The notes: generated by a model not told the origin, from the letters alone. Positions 7,268-15,363 are shown, numbered from the stretch's first letter. The stretch: 33,985 nucleotides of DNA from JOPF133 sp052144935 (GCA_052144935.1 JBKQPR010000128.1:1-33985); one strand, 5' to 3'. Numbers and translations: made by a program.

Positions 7268-8620
7268 ATGAATTTCCGTGCCCGTTCCTGGATACTGCTC
7301 GCGCTGGCCGCGCCGCTCGCCGCCCAGACCCCCACCGCGTCCACCGCGCCCGATCCGCAGCCGGACGCGGAACGCTGGAACATCTACTATCAGGCAACTT
7401 CCATCGGCGACGAGCACGGCTCCTTCCTCTCGCCTTATAGCGGGCTGTACAGCTTGCAGGATTATTCGGAGCACGACGCTTCGCTCACCGCGACCTTGTA
7501 CCTGGGGTTGCGACTGTTCTCCAACACGCAGCTCTACGTGGACCCCGAGCTGGCCGGCGGCCGAGGCTTCAGCGGTGTCAATGGCATGGCCAACTCTCCC
7601 AACGGCGAGCTGCCGCGCGTCGCTTCGGCCACTCCCAAGCCCTACCTGGCGCGCGCCTACCTCACCCAGGATTTCGGTTTCGGAGACGCCCGCGAGTCCT
7701 TCGAAAGCGACGAGAACCAGCTTGCCGGCTCGCGCCCCATGACCCGCTACAGCATCTCCGTGGGCCGCTTCACGGTCACCGATTTCTTCGACGATAACCA
7801 CTTCTCGCACGATCCGCGCACCCAGTTCATGGGCTGGGCCATCATGTACAACGGCGCCTGGGATTATCCCGCCGACACGCGCGGCTATACCTGGGGCTGG
7901 GTACACGAGTTTCACACCCGGACCTGGTCGGTGCGCTACGGCAGCGCCGCAGAGCCGAAGGTGGCCAATGGGCTGCGTTTCGATCGCCGCCTGTTCCGCG
8001 ACCGTGGCGATATGTTCGAGGGCGAGCGCGACTTTTCCATTCACGGACACAAAGGCGCCGTGCGCCTGCTGGGCTTTCTGCTGCATACCGATTCCGGCAG
8101 CTATGCCGAAGCCCTGGCCCTCGGCCGGGAGACCGGCACGGCTCCAGATGTGACCAAGACCCTTCAGGTGGGCCGTTTGAAATATGGCACGGGCATCAGC
8201 GCCGATCAGGAAATCGCCAAGGACGTGGGCGTCTTCATGCGCCTGGGGTGGAACGACGGCAAGACCGAGAGCTTCGCTTTCACCGCCATGGATCGTTTGG
8301 CCGAGGGCGGCGTCTCCGTGAATGGCAACCGCTGGAAGCGTCCCGACGACACGGTGGCCACGGCCTTCACCGCGGGCGGCATCTCCGGCGTCCACGCCTC
8401 TTATCTGGCGGCCGGCGGTTACGATTTTCTGATCGGCGATGGCCGCCTGAATTACGGCCCGGAGTGCGTTTGGGAAAGCTACTACGGCGCCAAGGTGACC
8501 AGGCAACTGACCGCCAGCTTCGACCTGCAATATGTGGTCAACCCCGCCTACAATCGCGACCGAGGCCCGGTGTGGATCGAGAGCATCCGCCTGCACCTGG
8601 CCGGACCCATCAAGAAGTAA
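7268..8620 (+). CDS. OprB-type carbohydrate-selective porin
   Basis: The product is a 450-residue outer-membrane beta-barrel protein. It begins with a Sec signal peptide (MNFRARSWILLALAAPLAAQ, cut expected after AAQ). The mature start WNIYYQATSIGDEHGSF and the alternating aromatic/hydrophobic strands across the whole chain fit the OprB family, which forms substrate-selective channels for sugars. The last strand (WIESIRLHLAGPIKK) ends in a short basic tail rather than a terminal Phe. The gene is divergent from the metal/formaldehyde repressor gene and its start lies 51 bases from the operator, so regulation by that repressor is possible; if so, the channel may carry a metal complex rather than a sugar. 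The substrate is not readable from the sequence. Confidence 0.8.
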   Translation: MNFRARSWILLALAAPLAAQTPTASTAPDPQPDAERWNIYYQATSIGDEHGSFLSPYSGLYSLQDYSEHDASLTATLYLGLRLFSNTQLYVDPELAGGRGFSGVNGMANSPNGELPRVASATPKPYLARAYLTQDFGFGDARESFESDENQLAGSRPMTRYSISVGRFTVTDFFDDNHFSHDPRTQFMGWAIMYNGAWDYPADTRGYTWGWVHEFHTRTWSVRYGSAAEPKVANGLRFDRRLFRDRGDMFEGERDFSIHGHKGAVRLLGFLLHTDSGSYAEALALGRETGTAPDVTKTLQVGRLKYGTGISADQEIAKDVGVFMRLGWNDGKTESFAFTAMDRLAEGGVSVNGNRWKRPDDTVATAFTAGGISGVHASYLAAGGYDFLIGDGRLNYGPECVWESYYGAKVTRQLTASFDLQYVVNPAYNRDRGPVWIESIRLHLAGPIKK

Positions 8621-8639
8621 CCCGGCCGGCCCCCGCTTC

Positions 8640-10298
8640 TCAAAACTTGAAGATCGCGTCCATCGCCAACTGAAACTGGCTTCCCCGCGTCCCGTTGTTG
8701 TATGCCGGCCCGTCGAAAGAGTGGTCGAACCTGAGCTCGGGCCTCAGCAGAACCGTGGTCCCCACCCAGTGCCCCCACATCAGAGTCGCCTCCGCGTAGC
8801 GCGTCTTGAAGCCGGTCCGCTGGCCCTTCCGATCGTCCAGAAAATCGGTGCGAAGCGAGATGTAGTTCTTCGCCGACAACTGTCTTTCCACGTAATCGAC
8901 CATGGCCCACTCGGGGGCAAAGCAGCGAATCTGCCCCGGAGCGCAGAAGGCGCCGTGGGTGCCTCTTTCGGGCTCCACCGGTCCGAAAACGCTCGGCACG
9001 TCCCTTTGGTACATGTACCAGGCTTCGGCCGCCATGTGCCATGAGCCGTTGAATTTGTGGTACCAGGTGTTGTCGAACATCTGCAGGTTGTTGTAGGCGT
9101 ATCTGCCGCTGTTGATACCGTTGGCGCAGGCGTAAACATTATCGTTGCCGTCGCGGAACGTGTGGCTCACGCAGGCGGTTACGGACGGCCTCGCGTCGGA
9201 AGTCCAAGGGGCCACATCGTGGCTCGCCGTGAGTCCCAACTGCAGCAGCCAGTGGTCGTTGATCCTGGCGGTAACGATGATGCCTGTGTCGGTGAAGGGA
9301 TCGATGCTGTACAGCAGCGAGTGCGTATACACGTAGTTATTGGGAGCTAACTGCGCTTCGATACCCGGCACCGAAATGAATCGGCCCACCCGGATGTTCA
9401 ATCCGTCCGCCACCTGCGGAACGTACAGGTCGAAATATTCGAGCACGGGATCGAACCCGTACTGGCGGTCTTGATCCAGCAGTTGCTGGCTGAAATAGCC
9501 CTTGTTCATCGTGAACCGGTAGCTGGTGCCGAACAGGCCGCTGAGATGGAAACCCCAATCGATCTGCGCGGTCTGCACGCTGTCGGGTATGCGCTCGACA
9601 TAGAGCACGGCCTGATCCAGCTCGACCCGGTTGGCGAAGATGTCATAGGACGACGGGAGGTTCGAGTCATGGGAAGTGCTGAGATTGAAGCTCGGCTCCA
9701 ACCAGCCGTACACCTTGACCCTGCTGTCTTCCCAAGCTTTGCCGTCTGCGCCGCCGTAGAGGGCCTGCATGAGCGGAGGCACATTAGTGTCCGGGGCGCC
9801 GATCTCCGGGGATCCGCCGTAGGACCAGTCGGAATTCGGAAACGGCGGCGAATTCAGCGGAGACGCCAGCGTGCGGCGGGGCGGTTCCGGTCCGCTCGCC
9901 GCGGCCCCGCTCCAGTCGTCGGCGTAGGCCTTATACAGTCTTTTTAGAAACCCGGAGGGTGGGGCTGGAACGCTCCTCCCGAGGGTAATCTCAACATTCA
10001 GACTCTGCCCGGCCGCCAGTTCCACTGCCATGTCCGGCGACCGAGCCCCGCCCGGCTCGCTGGCCGTCAACCGGTAGTGGCCCGGTTTGAGGTTCTCGAT
10101 GAGGAAGGTCCCATCGGCGCCGGTTATGACATAGCGATCGGCGTTCTCCTCCACGTTGTGCGCGACCACACGGGCTTGCGGTACCGGCCGGCCGGCAGGT
10201 CCTTTCGTGACGCCGCGCAGAACGCCGGATGTCGATTGCCCGTCGAGCAGAGCGCCTGGAACGAGCGCCGCAATCTGGAACGCGATCCATGCCGGCAA
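8640..10298 (-). CDS. Carboxypeptidase-regulatory-like domain fused to outer-membrane beta-barrel
   Basis: Residues about 20-110 form a carboxypeptidase-regulatory (SdrD-B/CarboxypepD_reg) beta-sandwich: GVTKGPAGRPVPQARVVA, ADGTFLIENLKPGHYRLTASEPG. The rest is a predicted beta-barrel of the BBP2-like porin type (VKVYGWLEPSFNLSTS, IDWGFHLSGLFGTSYRFT, LNIRVGRFISVPG) ending in Phe (DAIFKF), the usual outer-membrane insertion signal. The TTG at 10298 gives 552 residues but cuts into the signal peptide. A CTG at 10346 lies 8 bases after AAGGAG (minus strand, 10360-10355) and would add 16 residues with an Arg-Arg segment before the hydrophobic core, so it may be the true start. The gene is convergent with the preceding porin; the 19-base gap holds no terminator. 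Confidence 0.75.
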   Translation of the reverse strand: MPAWIAFQIAALVPGALLDGQSTSGVLRGVTKGPAGRPVPQARVVAHNVEENADRYVITGADGTFLIENLKPGHYRLTASEPGGARSPDMAVELAAGQSLNVEITLGRSVPAPPSGFLKRLYKAYADDWSGAAASGPEPPRRTLASPLNSPPFPNSDWSYGGSPEIGAPDTNVPPLMQALYGGADGKAWEDSRVKVYGWLEPSFNLSTSHDSNLPSSYDIFANRVELDQAVLYVERIPDSVQTAQIDWGFHLSGLFGTSYRFTMNKGYFSQQLLDQDRQYGFDPVLEYFDLYVPQVADGLNIRVGRFISVPGIEAQLAPNNYVYTHSLLYSIDPFTDTGIIVTARINDHWLLQLGLTASHDVAPWTSDARPSVTACVSHTFRDGNDNVYACANGINSGRYAYNNLQMFDNTWYHKFNGSWHMAAEAWYMYQRDVPSVFGPVEPERGTHGAFCAPGQIRCFAPEWAMVDYVERQLSAKNYISLRTDFLDDRKGQRTGFKTRYAEATLMWGHWVGTTVLLRPELRFDHSFDGPAYNNGTRGSQFQLAMDAIFKF

Positions 10299-10458
10299 CG
10301 CGGCTGCCAGTAACGGCCTGCGGTTCAGGCGACATGTGTAGAGCAGGATCTTGGCTCCTTCATCCGATTGTCCTATATCGGGAAGCCCGGGCCTTCGGGG
10401 TTGCCCGCCATCCCCGGGCCCTGGCGTTGTTAGGCTTAAGTAAAGGCGCGCCGTTCAC

Positions 10459-10475
10459 TGGTAAAATACTGGCCT
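10459..10475 (+). promoter_or_regulatory. Possible extended -10 promoter for the DGR operon, leaderless start
   Basis: TGG followed by TAAAAT (10462-10467) resembles an extended -10 element. Transcription from it would begin at about 10474-10476, right at the ATG at 10476, which has no Shine-Dalgarno sequence. A leaderless mRNA would explain both facts. There is no convincing -35 box, so this is a weak prediction. Confidence 0.3.
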
Positions 10476-13400
10476 ATGCAGATTGGAGTTGGGCAATTCC
10501 TCGGAGCCGCCGCATGTTCTATCGCGGGGCCGGCCGGGTACTTTCTGATTCCCGCGGTTGCCGTTGGAGCGGAATTCGCCAAGGAACTCATGGGCGAGGG
10601 TCACCCACTCGCGGGGGCAATCGCCACGGTGTCGGCGCACGTATGCTCCCACCTGGCTGGCGACAAGGCCCAAAGCCTGATTGAGAAGCTCGGGGCGCCT
10701 GGCTCCAGCCAGGATTTGGAAAAGGTCTTTATCGAGTCGATGAGGGTTGCCCTGGAAAAGGCACGCGACGGTTTGAAACCGGAGCAGGGGGAGGAGTACC
10801 GGGAATGGTTCGGCAATTGGGAGGGTCGCTTCAAATGGGCGCGTAACGATGCTGCCGCCACATCGCACCTGTTTCTGGGCAAAGAAGCGTTCGACCCCAC
10901 TGCTCTCGCTTCCGCCTCCGGCGACGAGGCCTGGAAAGCGCTCCGCGCTACGTTGGAACGTTGGGCCTGGGAGCACCGGATACACAACATGGCCGTGCTG
11001 ACGGGAGTCCTGAGCAAGCCAACCCGCCTCCCGGATCCACTGAACAAATATCTGGCGGAGACCCTGCCCGGGTATATACAGGAAGCCATCCCCTTGGTGC
11101 TTCGTACCAAAGAGAATAGCGACGGCTGGATTGCGTGGCAGCAGCGGTTTCTCGAGAGCACCTACTTCGAGGTCCGCGGTGTGCGGAGCGACCTCGCCAT
11201 GCTCATTCGGAGTCTCGCGAACCAGAACGGCCTCCCGGCTCTTTTGCAAAAGTTGCATCAGGAGATCCTGGACGAATTTGCCCACCAGACCCAGGAGATC
11301 AAAAAGCGGATCGACCTGCTTGAAGATAATCTCGAATTGCGGAAGTTGCTGGCTTTCGAACGCGGCGAGCCACAGCCGAAGGCCGACCCGGCTGACTACC
11401 TACGCACCCTGTGGGGCAAGACGCAATTGATCGATCTTGCGCACTTCCAGCCTCCCGACGCAACGGCGCGGCAGTTCTTCATCGAGCGGTTATACACGAG
11501 GCTCACCACGGTAATCGTCGAAGAAAGACAGAACCGGCTGGGCGAATTCGAAAAAGCGGGCAGGGCGGGAGACCTCCCATTGCACGAAGCCTTTAAGTGT
11601 CACCGGCTGCTGGTTCTGGTGGGCGACCCCGGGTCTGGCAAGACCACCTTCCTCAGGCGCATCGCGTTCGAGTTATGCCATGTTGGCCTGGGCCGTAACC
11701 GCGCTGCAGCCGACGGGCGCTCCCGGCCCATCGATCTCCTGATGGAATGCGATTGGGAAACGCTTCCCATTCTGGTGGATGCCAAGACCCTGGCGAATCA
11801 TATCTGGAGCGGGGGCGTACCGACCCGTGGCGCGCTGGCGGATCCAGCGAATCCGAAATGGCTGTTCGACTACCTCGGGGCAACTTACGGTCTTGGAGGC
11901 GGCTATTTCGCGACTGAGGCGGAACGCGGCTGCATCCTGCTGGTGGATGCCTTTGACGAGGTGCCGGATGAGATGCACAGGGAGACGATTGGCGAGTTGC
12001 TCAGGAATCTCGCGGCGGAAGAGCGGTACGAGAAAACCAGGATTGTGGGAACCAGCCGCCCGGGCGAGCATGGCGGCCTGACCAGAATCGCGCAGTTCCA
12101 GACCGCGCGGATCGCTCCTCTGGGGAATGAGGAGATCGACACCTTTGTGAAGAATTGGGGTGACGCGGTTCATCCGGCATCAAAGGACGAAGCCGCCGCC
12201 TTCACCAACACGCTGCGAGAGGAGATCCGGCGGCCGCAGGTGAGAATTCTCGCAAAAAACCCAATGATGCTCACTGCTCTGGCGGTGCTGCACTTCGCGG
12301 AGAAGAAAAAACTGCCCGAGCAACGCAGCGAGTTGTATAAGTACATCCTCGAATGGCTTGCAAAACGGCGCGCGGCAAAAAGGCACGATGGCGGCGGATA
12401 CCAGGATTTTCTTTTCAAGATGCGCTTGCTGGCGATGAGGATGTCCACCGGTAAAAAGGAAATGCGCGCGGAGATCAAGCTAGACGAGGCAATCGAGGTT
12501 CTGGAGGAGGATTTCCAAGGGCCGCTGTATAGCGACCCGGAACGGCGGCGGCACGAGGTCCGGAAGTTCCTGATCGAGGAAGAAACGCTCAGCGGAATCA
12601 TCATCCAAAGCGGATCGAATGTCCGCTTCTGGCATCTGACGTTCCGGGAAGCCCTGGCTGCGCAGGAGCTGGCGAGATCGGAAAGCAAGTGGAAAAGCCT
12701 GCTCTTCGGCAAGAAAAAGCTATACCACCGTCACTGGCGCGAAACCGTTCTTCTGCTCGCGGGGGAGTTGAGATCGTCGGGCGGCAACCGCGACGTAAAC
12801 GACCTTCTGACAGAAATGCTGAACCGTGCGGAAGGACCGCGCGCCAGCTTGACGGACCGCGCGAGATGCGCCGGGCTGATGGGTCTCCTGCTCAAGGATC
12901 TGGATGCCTGGCAGTATTCAATGACGGAGGAACTGGCGGCACGTTACAAAGCCATGCTCGGACAAGTGGAGGAGATCTTCGACAAGGAGAAGGCCTATCT
13001 TATCCCCTTCGAAATCCGCCTGGAGGCCGCCAATGCCCTGGGCCAAGCGGGCGACCCGCGCCTGGCGCGCAACAACCGCGTTCCGTTGAGTGGCGGCCGC
13101 TTCCTGATGGGCGCGCAAAAGGACGATACCGGCGCGCCGAACTTCGATCCTGAAGCGGATCCCAATGAGTCGCCGCTGAAGGAAGTGGAAGTGGCTCCCT
13201 TTTTCATGGGGCGCTATCCCGTGACGGTCGCCGAGTATGAGCGCTTTATCGAGGAGCGAGGCTACGGAATTCCAGACTACTGGCGCGCGGGCGGATTCGG
13301 TGAGTCAACAGAGCCGGAGGGATGGGAGGGCCAACTGGAGCAACCGAACCGCCCCGTGGTGGGCGTGAGTTGGCACGAAGCCTCGGCATATTGCGCGTGG

Positions 13401-13781
13401 ACGAAGGGGCGTCTTCCAACGGAAGCCGAATGGGAGTATGCCGCACGCGCCGATCGCCGCTGTGTCCGCTATCCTTGGGGAAACGAGGATCCCGATGAGC
13501 GGCGAGCGAATTACGGATATAATGGCTCACCAGACGCGCCAACGCCAGTCGGCCTATACCCGAGCGGGGCGACGCCAACCGGGATTCACGACCTGGCCGG
13601 GAATGTGTGGGAGTGGGTAGAGGACTCTTATGACGGGGATGATGAAAAAAAAGTACTGCGCGGGGGCGGCTGGGGCGTCAATCCCTGGGATCTCCGCGTT
13701 TCGGACCGCGACGGGAACCACCGTATCGGTCGGAACGACGTTATCGGGTTTCGTTGCGTCTGGGAACTGCTTTCCCTTTAG
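10476..13781 (+). CDS. NACHT (STAND) NTPase with C-terminal FGE/C-type-lectin-like domain; DGR target protein
   Basis: This 1101-residue protein is the variable target of the DGR. Residues 1-370 are mostly helical with a hydrophobic start (about 5-40) and no family I recognise. A NACHT module follows: Walker A GDPGSGKTT at 383-391, Walker B CILLVDAFDE at 486-495, and TSRPGE at 526-531, then a helical region to about 860. Residues 866-1101 are a formylglycine-generating-enzyme (SUMF1-like) C-type-lectin fold: FLMGAQ, YPVTVAEYERFI, WHEASAYCAWTKGRLPTEAEWEYAAR, GIHDLAGNVWEWVEDSYD and the terminal GFRCVWE. The variable repeat encodes residues 1061-1097. STAND proteins oligomerise on ligand recognition to switch on an effector. 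With this layout the protein is likely a receptor whose binding tip is rewritten by the neighbouring avd-RT-TR cassette. A defence or self/non-self role is inference. Confidence 0.93.
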   Translation: MQIGVGQFLGAAACSIAGPAGYFLIPAVAVGAEFAKELMGEGHPLAGAIATVSAHVCSHLAGDKAQSLIEKLGAPGSSQDLEKVFIESMRVALEKARDGLKPEQGEEYREWFGNWEGRFKWARNDAAATSHLFLGKEAFDPTALASASGDEAWKALRATLERWAWEHRIHNMAVLTGVLSKPTRLPDPLNKYLAETLPGYIQEAIPLVLRTKENSDGWIAWQQRFLESTYFEVRGVRSDLAMLIRSLANQNGLPALLQKLHQEILDEFAHQTQEIKKRIDLLEDNLELRKLLAFERGEPQPKADPADYLRTLWGKTQLIDLAHFQPPDATARQFFIERLYTRLTTVIVEERQNRLGEFEKAGRAGDLPLHEAFKCHRLLVLVGDPGSGKTTFLRRIAFELCHVGLGRNRAAADGRSRPIDLLMECDWETLPILVDAKTLANHIWSGGVPTRGALADPANPKWLFDYLGATYGLGGGYFATEAERGCILLVDAFDEVPDEMHRETIGELLRNLAAEERYEKTRIVGTSRPGEHGGLTRIAQFQTARIAPLGNEEIDTFVKNWGDAVHPASKDEAAAFTNTLREEIRRPQVRILAKNPMMLTALAVLHFAEKKKLPEQRSELYKYILEWLAKRRAAKRHDGGGYQDFLFKMRLLAMRMSTGKKEMRAEIKLDEAIEVLEEDFQGPLYSDPERRRHEVRKFLIEEETLSGIIIQSGSNVRFWHLTFREALAAQELARSESKWKSLLFGKKKLYHRHWRETVLLLAGELRSSGGNRDVNDLLTEMLNRAEGPRASLTDRARCAGLMGLLLKDLDAWQYSMTEELAARYKAMLGQVEEIFDKEKAYLIPFEIRLEAANALGQAGDPRLARNNRVPLSGGRFLMGAQKDDTGAPNFDPEADPNESPLKEVEVAPFFMGRYPVTVAEYERFIEERGYGIPDYWRAGGFGESTEPEGWEGQLEQPNRPVVGVSWHEASAYCAWTKGRLPTEAEWEYAARADRRCVRYPWGNEDPDERRANYGYNGSPDAPTPVGLYPSGATPTGIHDLAGNVWEWVEDSYDGDDEKKVLRGGGWGVNPWDLRVSDRDGNHRIGRNDVIGFRCVWELLSL
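13656..13765 (+). repeat. DGR variable repeat (VR)
   Basis: This 110-base stretch at the very end of the NACHT-FGE gene matches the template repeat at 15254-15363 without gaps. There are 14 mismatches, all at template adenines (9 A to G, 5 A to T), and none at other bases. Relative to the template the encoded changes are N to G1067, N to V1068, R to W1071, N to D1072, N to D1077, N to D1079, R to G1080, E to G1085 and N to V1089; the change at Arg1083 is silent. The last 24 bases (13742-13765) are identical to the template and are the candidate initiation-of-mutagenic-homing (IMH) segment. Confidence 0.95.
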
Positions 13782-13803
13782 TTCTTTTTTTCTTTTTCTC
13801 TTT
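13762..13803 (+). other. Hairpin and pyrimidine tract at the VR 3' edge
   Basis: GGGAA (13762-13766) and TTCCC (13772-13776) can pair around a 5-base loop, overlapping the last VR bases and the stop codon region. A T-rich tract (13782-13803) follows. In studied DGRs a hairpin or cruciform just downstream of the IMH promotes target recognition, so this is a candidate for that role. The same hairpin plus T-run could also be a weak intrinsic terminator between the target gene and avd. The stem is short, so confidence is limited. Confidence 0.4.
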
Positions 13804-13813
13804 TAATGTGTTG

Positions 13814-13826
13814 GGGGCGTAGCCCC
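13814..13826 (+). other. Short GC hairpin before avd
   Basis: GGGGC-GTA-GCCCC forms a perfect 5-base-pair stem with a 3-base loop, followed by AGCGAAAATTTTTTT just before the avd start at 13842. It could attenuate transcription into avd-RT, or be a second candidate for the DNA hairpin that DGRs use downstream of the variable repeat. Confidence 0.4.
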
Positions 13827-13841
13827 AGCGAAAATTTTTTT

Positions 13842-14189
13842 ATGGCTGACACCCCTGTAGTGGTTCAGAAGGCGTACGAGTTTAACTTATGGATGATTCA
13901 AAAGGCGGGGAGCTTTCCCAAGTCTTACCGGTTCAGCATAGGCGATCGGCTGGTGGATGGTGTCCTTGAGATACTGATGCGCCTGGTGGACGCGGCGTAC
14001 TCGCGGGACAAGGAAAAACTCCTGATGGAAGTGAACATGATGCTGAACCGGATACGTTTCCTGCTGCGGCTGGCAAAAGACTTGAAACTGCTGACAGTGG
14101 AATCCTATGGCTACGCAGCAGAGAACGTCGAGGAGATCGGACGAATGGTGGGCGGGTGGCGAAAAAGCGCAGCGGCTGGGGCCCAATGA
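13842..14189 (+). CDS. avd: DGR accessory variability determinant, four-helix-bundle protein (Avd)
   Basis: The 115-residue protein is almost wholly helical, with four amphipathic helices (about residues 6-20, 28-50, 53-80, 88-106) and a basic tail (GGWRKS). This is the layout of the bAvd/S23-like family, which forms a barrel-shaped pentamer that binds the DGR reverse transcriptase and is needed for cDNA synthesis and retrohoming. The segment FSIGDRLVDGVLEILMRLVDAAYS and the later LMEVNMMLNRIRFLLRLAKDLKLL are typical. The ATG at 13842 gives the usual length; an upstream ATG at 13806 would add a non-family leader through the GC hairpin, so I rejected it. Neither start has a clear ribosome-binding site. 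It sits between target gene and RT, and its stop overlaps the RT start as ATGA. Confidence 0.9.
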   Translation: MADTPVVVQKAYEFNLWMIQKAGSFPKSYRFSIGDRLVDGVLEILMRLVDAAYSRDKEKLLMEVNMMLNRIRFLLRLAKDLKLLTVESYGYAAENVEEIGRMVGGWRKSAAAGAQ

Positions 14190-15247
14190 GGCGGATTGGT
14201 GGGCTGTGGGAAACGGTGGTTTCGTTTGAGAATCTCCACGAGGCCGCCCGCCGCGCCGCCTTGGGAAAGCGTAAGAGGCCGGACGTGGCGGCATTCTTGA
14301 TGAACCTGGAGACCGAGTTGGTGTGCCTGCGCCGCGAGCTTCAATCCCGCGAGTACCAGCCGGGGCCGTACAGGGAGTTTTTGGTCCATGAGGCCAAGCC
14401 GCGCTTAATCTCGGCCGCCCCTTTTCGAGACCGGGTGGTACACCACGCCCTGACGCAGGTCCTGGAGCCGATTTTCGAGCGCCGGTTCACAAAGGATTCT
14501 TATGCCTGCCGGACGGGCATGGGCGTCCACAAGGCGCTGGAACGAGCCAAGCGGGCAGTCGTCGATTTCCCGTATGTCCTGAAGTGCGATGTGCGCAAAT
14601 ATTTTGCTTCGATCGATCATGAGATCCTGAAGCGGCTGCTGGCCCGCGTCGTGAAGTGCGGCCCGACGCTCGACGTGGCCGGGCGCATCATCGATGGGTG
14701 GATCTCACAAGAGGACGCTGGCGCTTATTTCACGGGGGACGATTTGTTCACGCCTTCTTCACGTCGCCGCGGCCTTCCGCTGGGGAACCAGACATCCCAG
14801 TTTTATGCCAATGTCTACCTGGATCCTCTGGATCACTTCGTGGTTCAGGAATTGCGACCAGGGCGCTATATCCGTTACGTGGACGACTTCGTCTTATTCG
14901 GCGAATCGAAGCGGGATCTGGACGCGATGAAGGAAGCTGTCGAAAGGTTCCTGGAGAGGTTGCGCATCCTAATCCACGCCGGAAAGAGTCGCGTATACCG
15001 CTGTGGGGATGGAATTACGTTCCTCGGATGGAATTTGTCGCCGGGCCGGACGCGGCTAGCCCGCCGGAACGTAACCGGCTTCCGACGAAGGTTGAGGGAG
15101 ATGCAGCGGGAATTCCAGTACGGAGCGCTTGGCCACGATGAGGTCCGGAGGCGCATTCAGTCCTGGATTGGGCATGCGCGCTTCGGGGACACGTGGCGTC
15201 TTCGGGCGCAGATATTTGCGGGGATCTCCCTGCAAAGGGGAGGGTGA
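14186..15247 (+). CDS. DGR reverse transcriptase
   Basis: This RT copies the template-repeat RNA into cDNA while misincorporating opposite adenine. The ATG at 14186 overlaps the avd stop (ATGA) and begins MRRIGGLWETVVSFENLHEAA, the typical DGR-RT N-terminus; a GTG at 14156 would add ten non-family residues. Motifs by residue are RLISAAPFRDRVVHHAL (73-89), the catalytic Asp of KCDVRKYFASIDH (133-145), the DGR-type fingerprint RGLPLGNQTSQFYAN (195-209), the catalytic YVDD (231-234), and TFLGWN (278-283). DGR RTs carry the (I/V/L)GNxxSQ form of the fingerprint seen here, which separates them from group II intron RTs. At 353 residues it has family length and no maturase or endonuclease domain. 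The template repeat starts 7 bases after its stop. Confidence 0.96.
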   Translation: MRRIGGLWETVVSFENLHEAARRAALGKRKRPDVAAFLMNLETELVCLRRELQSREYQPGPYREFLVHEAKPRLISAAPFRDRVVHHALTQVLEPIFERRFTKDSYACRTGMGVHKALERAKRAVVDFPYVLKCDVRKYFASIDHEILKRLLARVVKCGPTLDVAGRIIDGWISQEDAGAYFTGDDLFTPSSRRRGLPLGNQTSQFYANVYLDPLDHFVVQELRPGRYIRYVDDFVLFGESKRDLDAMKEAVERFLERLRILIHAGKSRVYRCGDGITFLGWNLSPGRTRLARRNVTGFRRRLREMQREFQYGALGHDEVRRRIQSWIGHARFGDTWRLRAQIFAGISLQRGG

Positions 15248-15253
15248 CCGGAG

Positions 15254-15363
15254 CTGCGCGGGGGCGGCTGGAACAACAATCCCAGGAATCTCCGCGTTTC
15301 GAACCGCAACAGGAACCACCGAATCGAACGGAACGACAATATCGGGTTTCGTTGCGTCTGGGA
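15254..15363 (+). repeat. DGR template repeat (TR)
   Basis: These 110 bases are the invariant donor for the variable repeat at 13656-13765. Read in the target frame they are dense in AAC/AAT codons (WNNNP, NRNRNH, RNDN), the classic design in which mutating adenines reaches many residues without creating stops. There are 28 adenines, of which 14 are altered in the current variable repeat. The first 18 bases (15254-15271) and last 24 bases (15340-15363) are fully conserved. It lies 7 bases after the RT stop, on the same strand and in the same reading frame as the RT, although not translated past the TGA. Confidence 0.95.

Noticed and set aside
14186..15247. Group II intron or retron reverse transcriptase
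   Set aside because: It lacks maturase and endonuclease domains, has the DGR-type GNQTSQ fingerprint, and is followed by a TR matching a nearby VR; no intron RNA domains or msr/msd structure was seen.
15254..15363. TR as a simple decayed duplicate of the FGE gene end
   Set aside because: All differences from VR fall on adenines and the copy sits next to avd and a DGR-type RT, so an active template explains the data better than decay.
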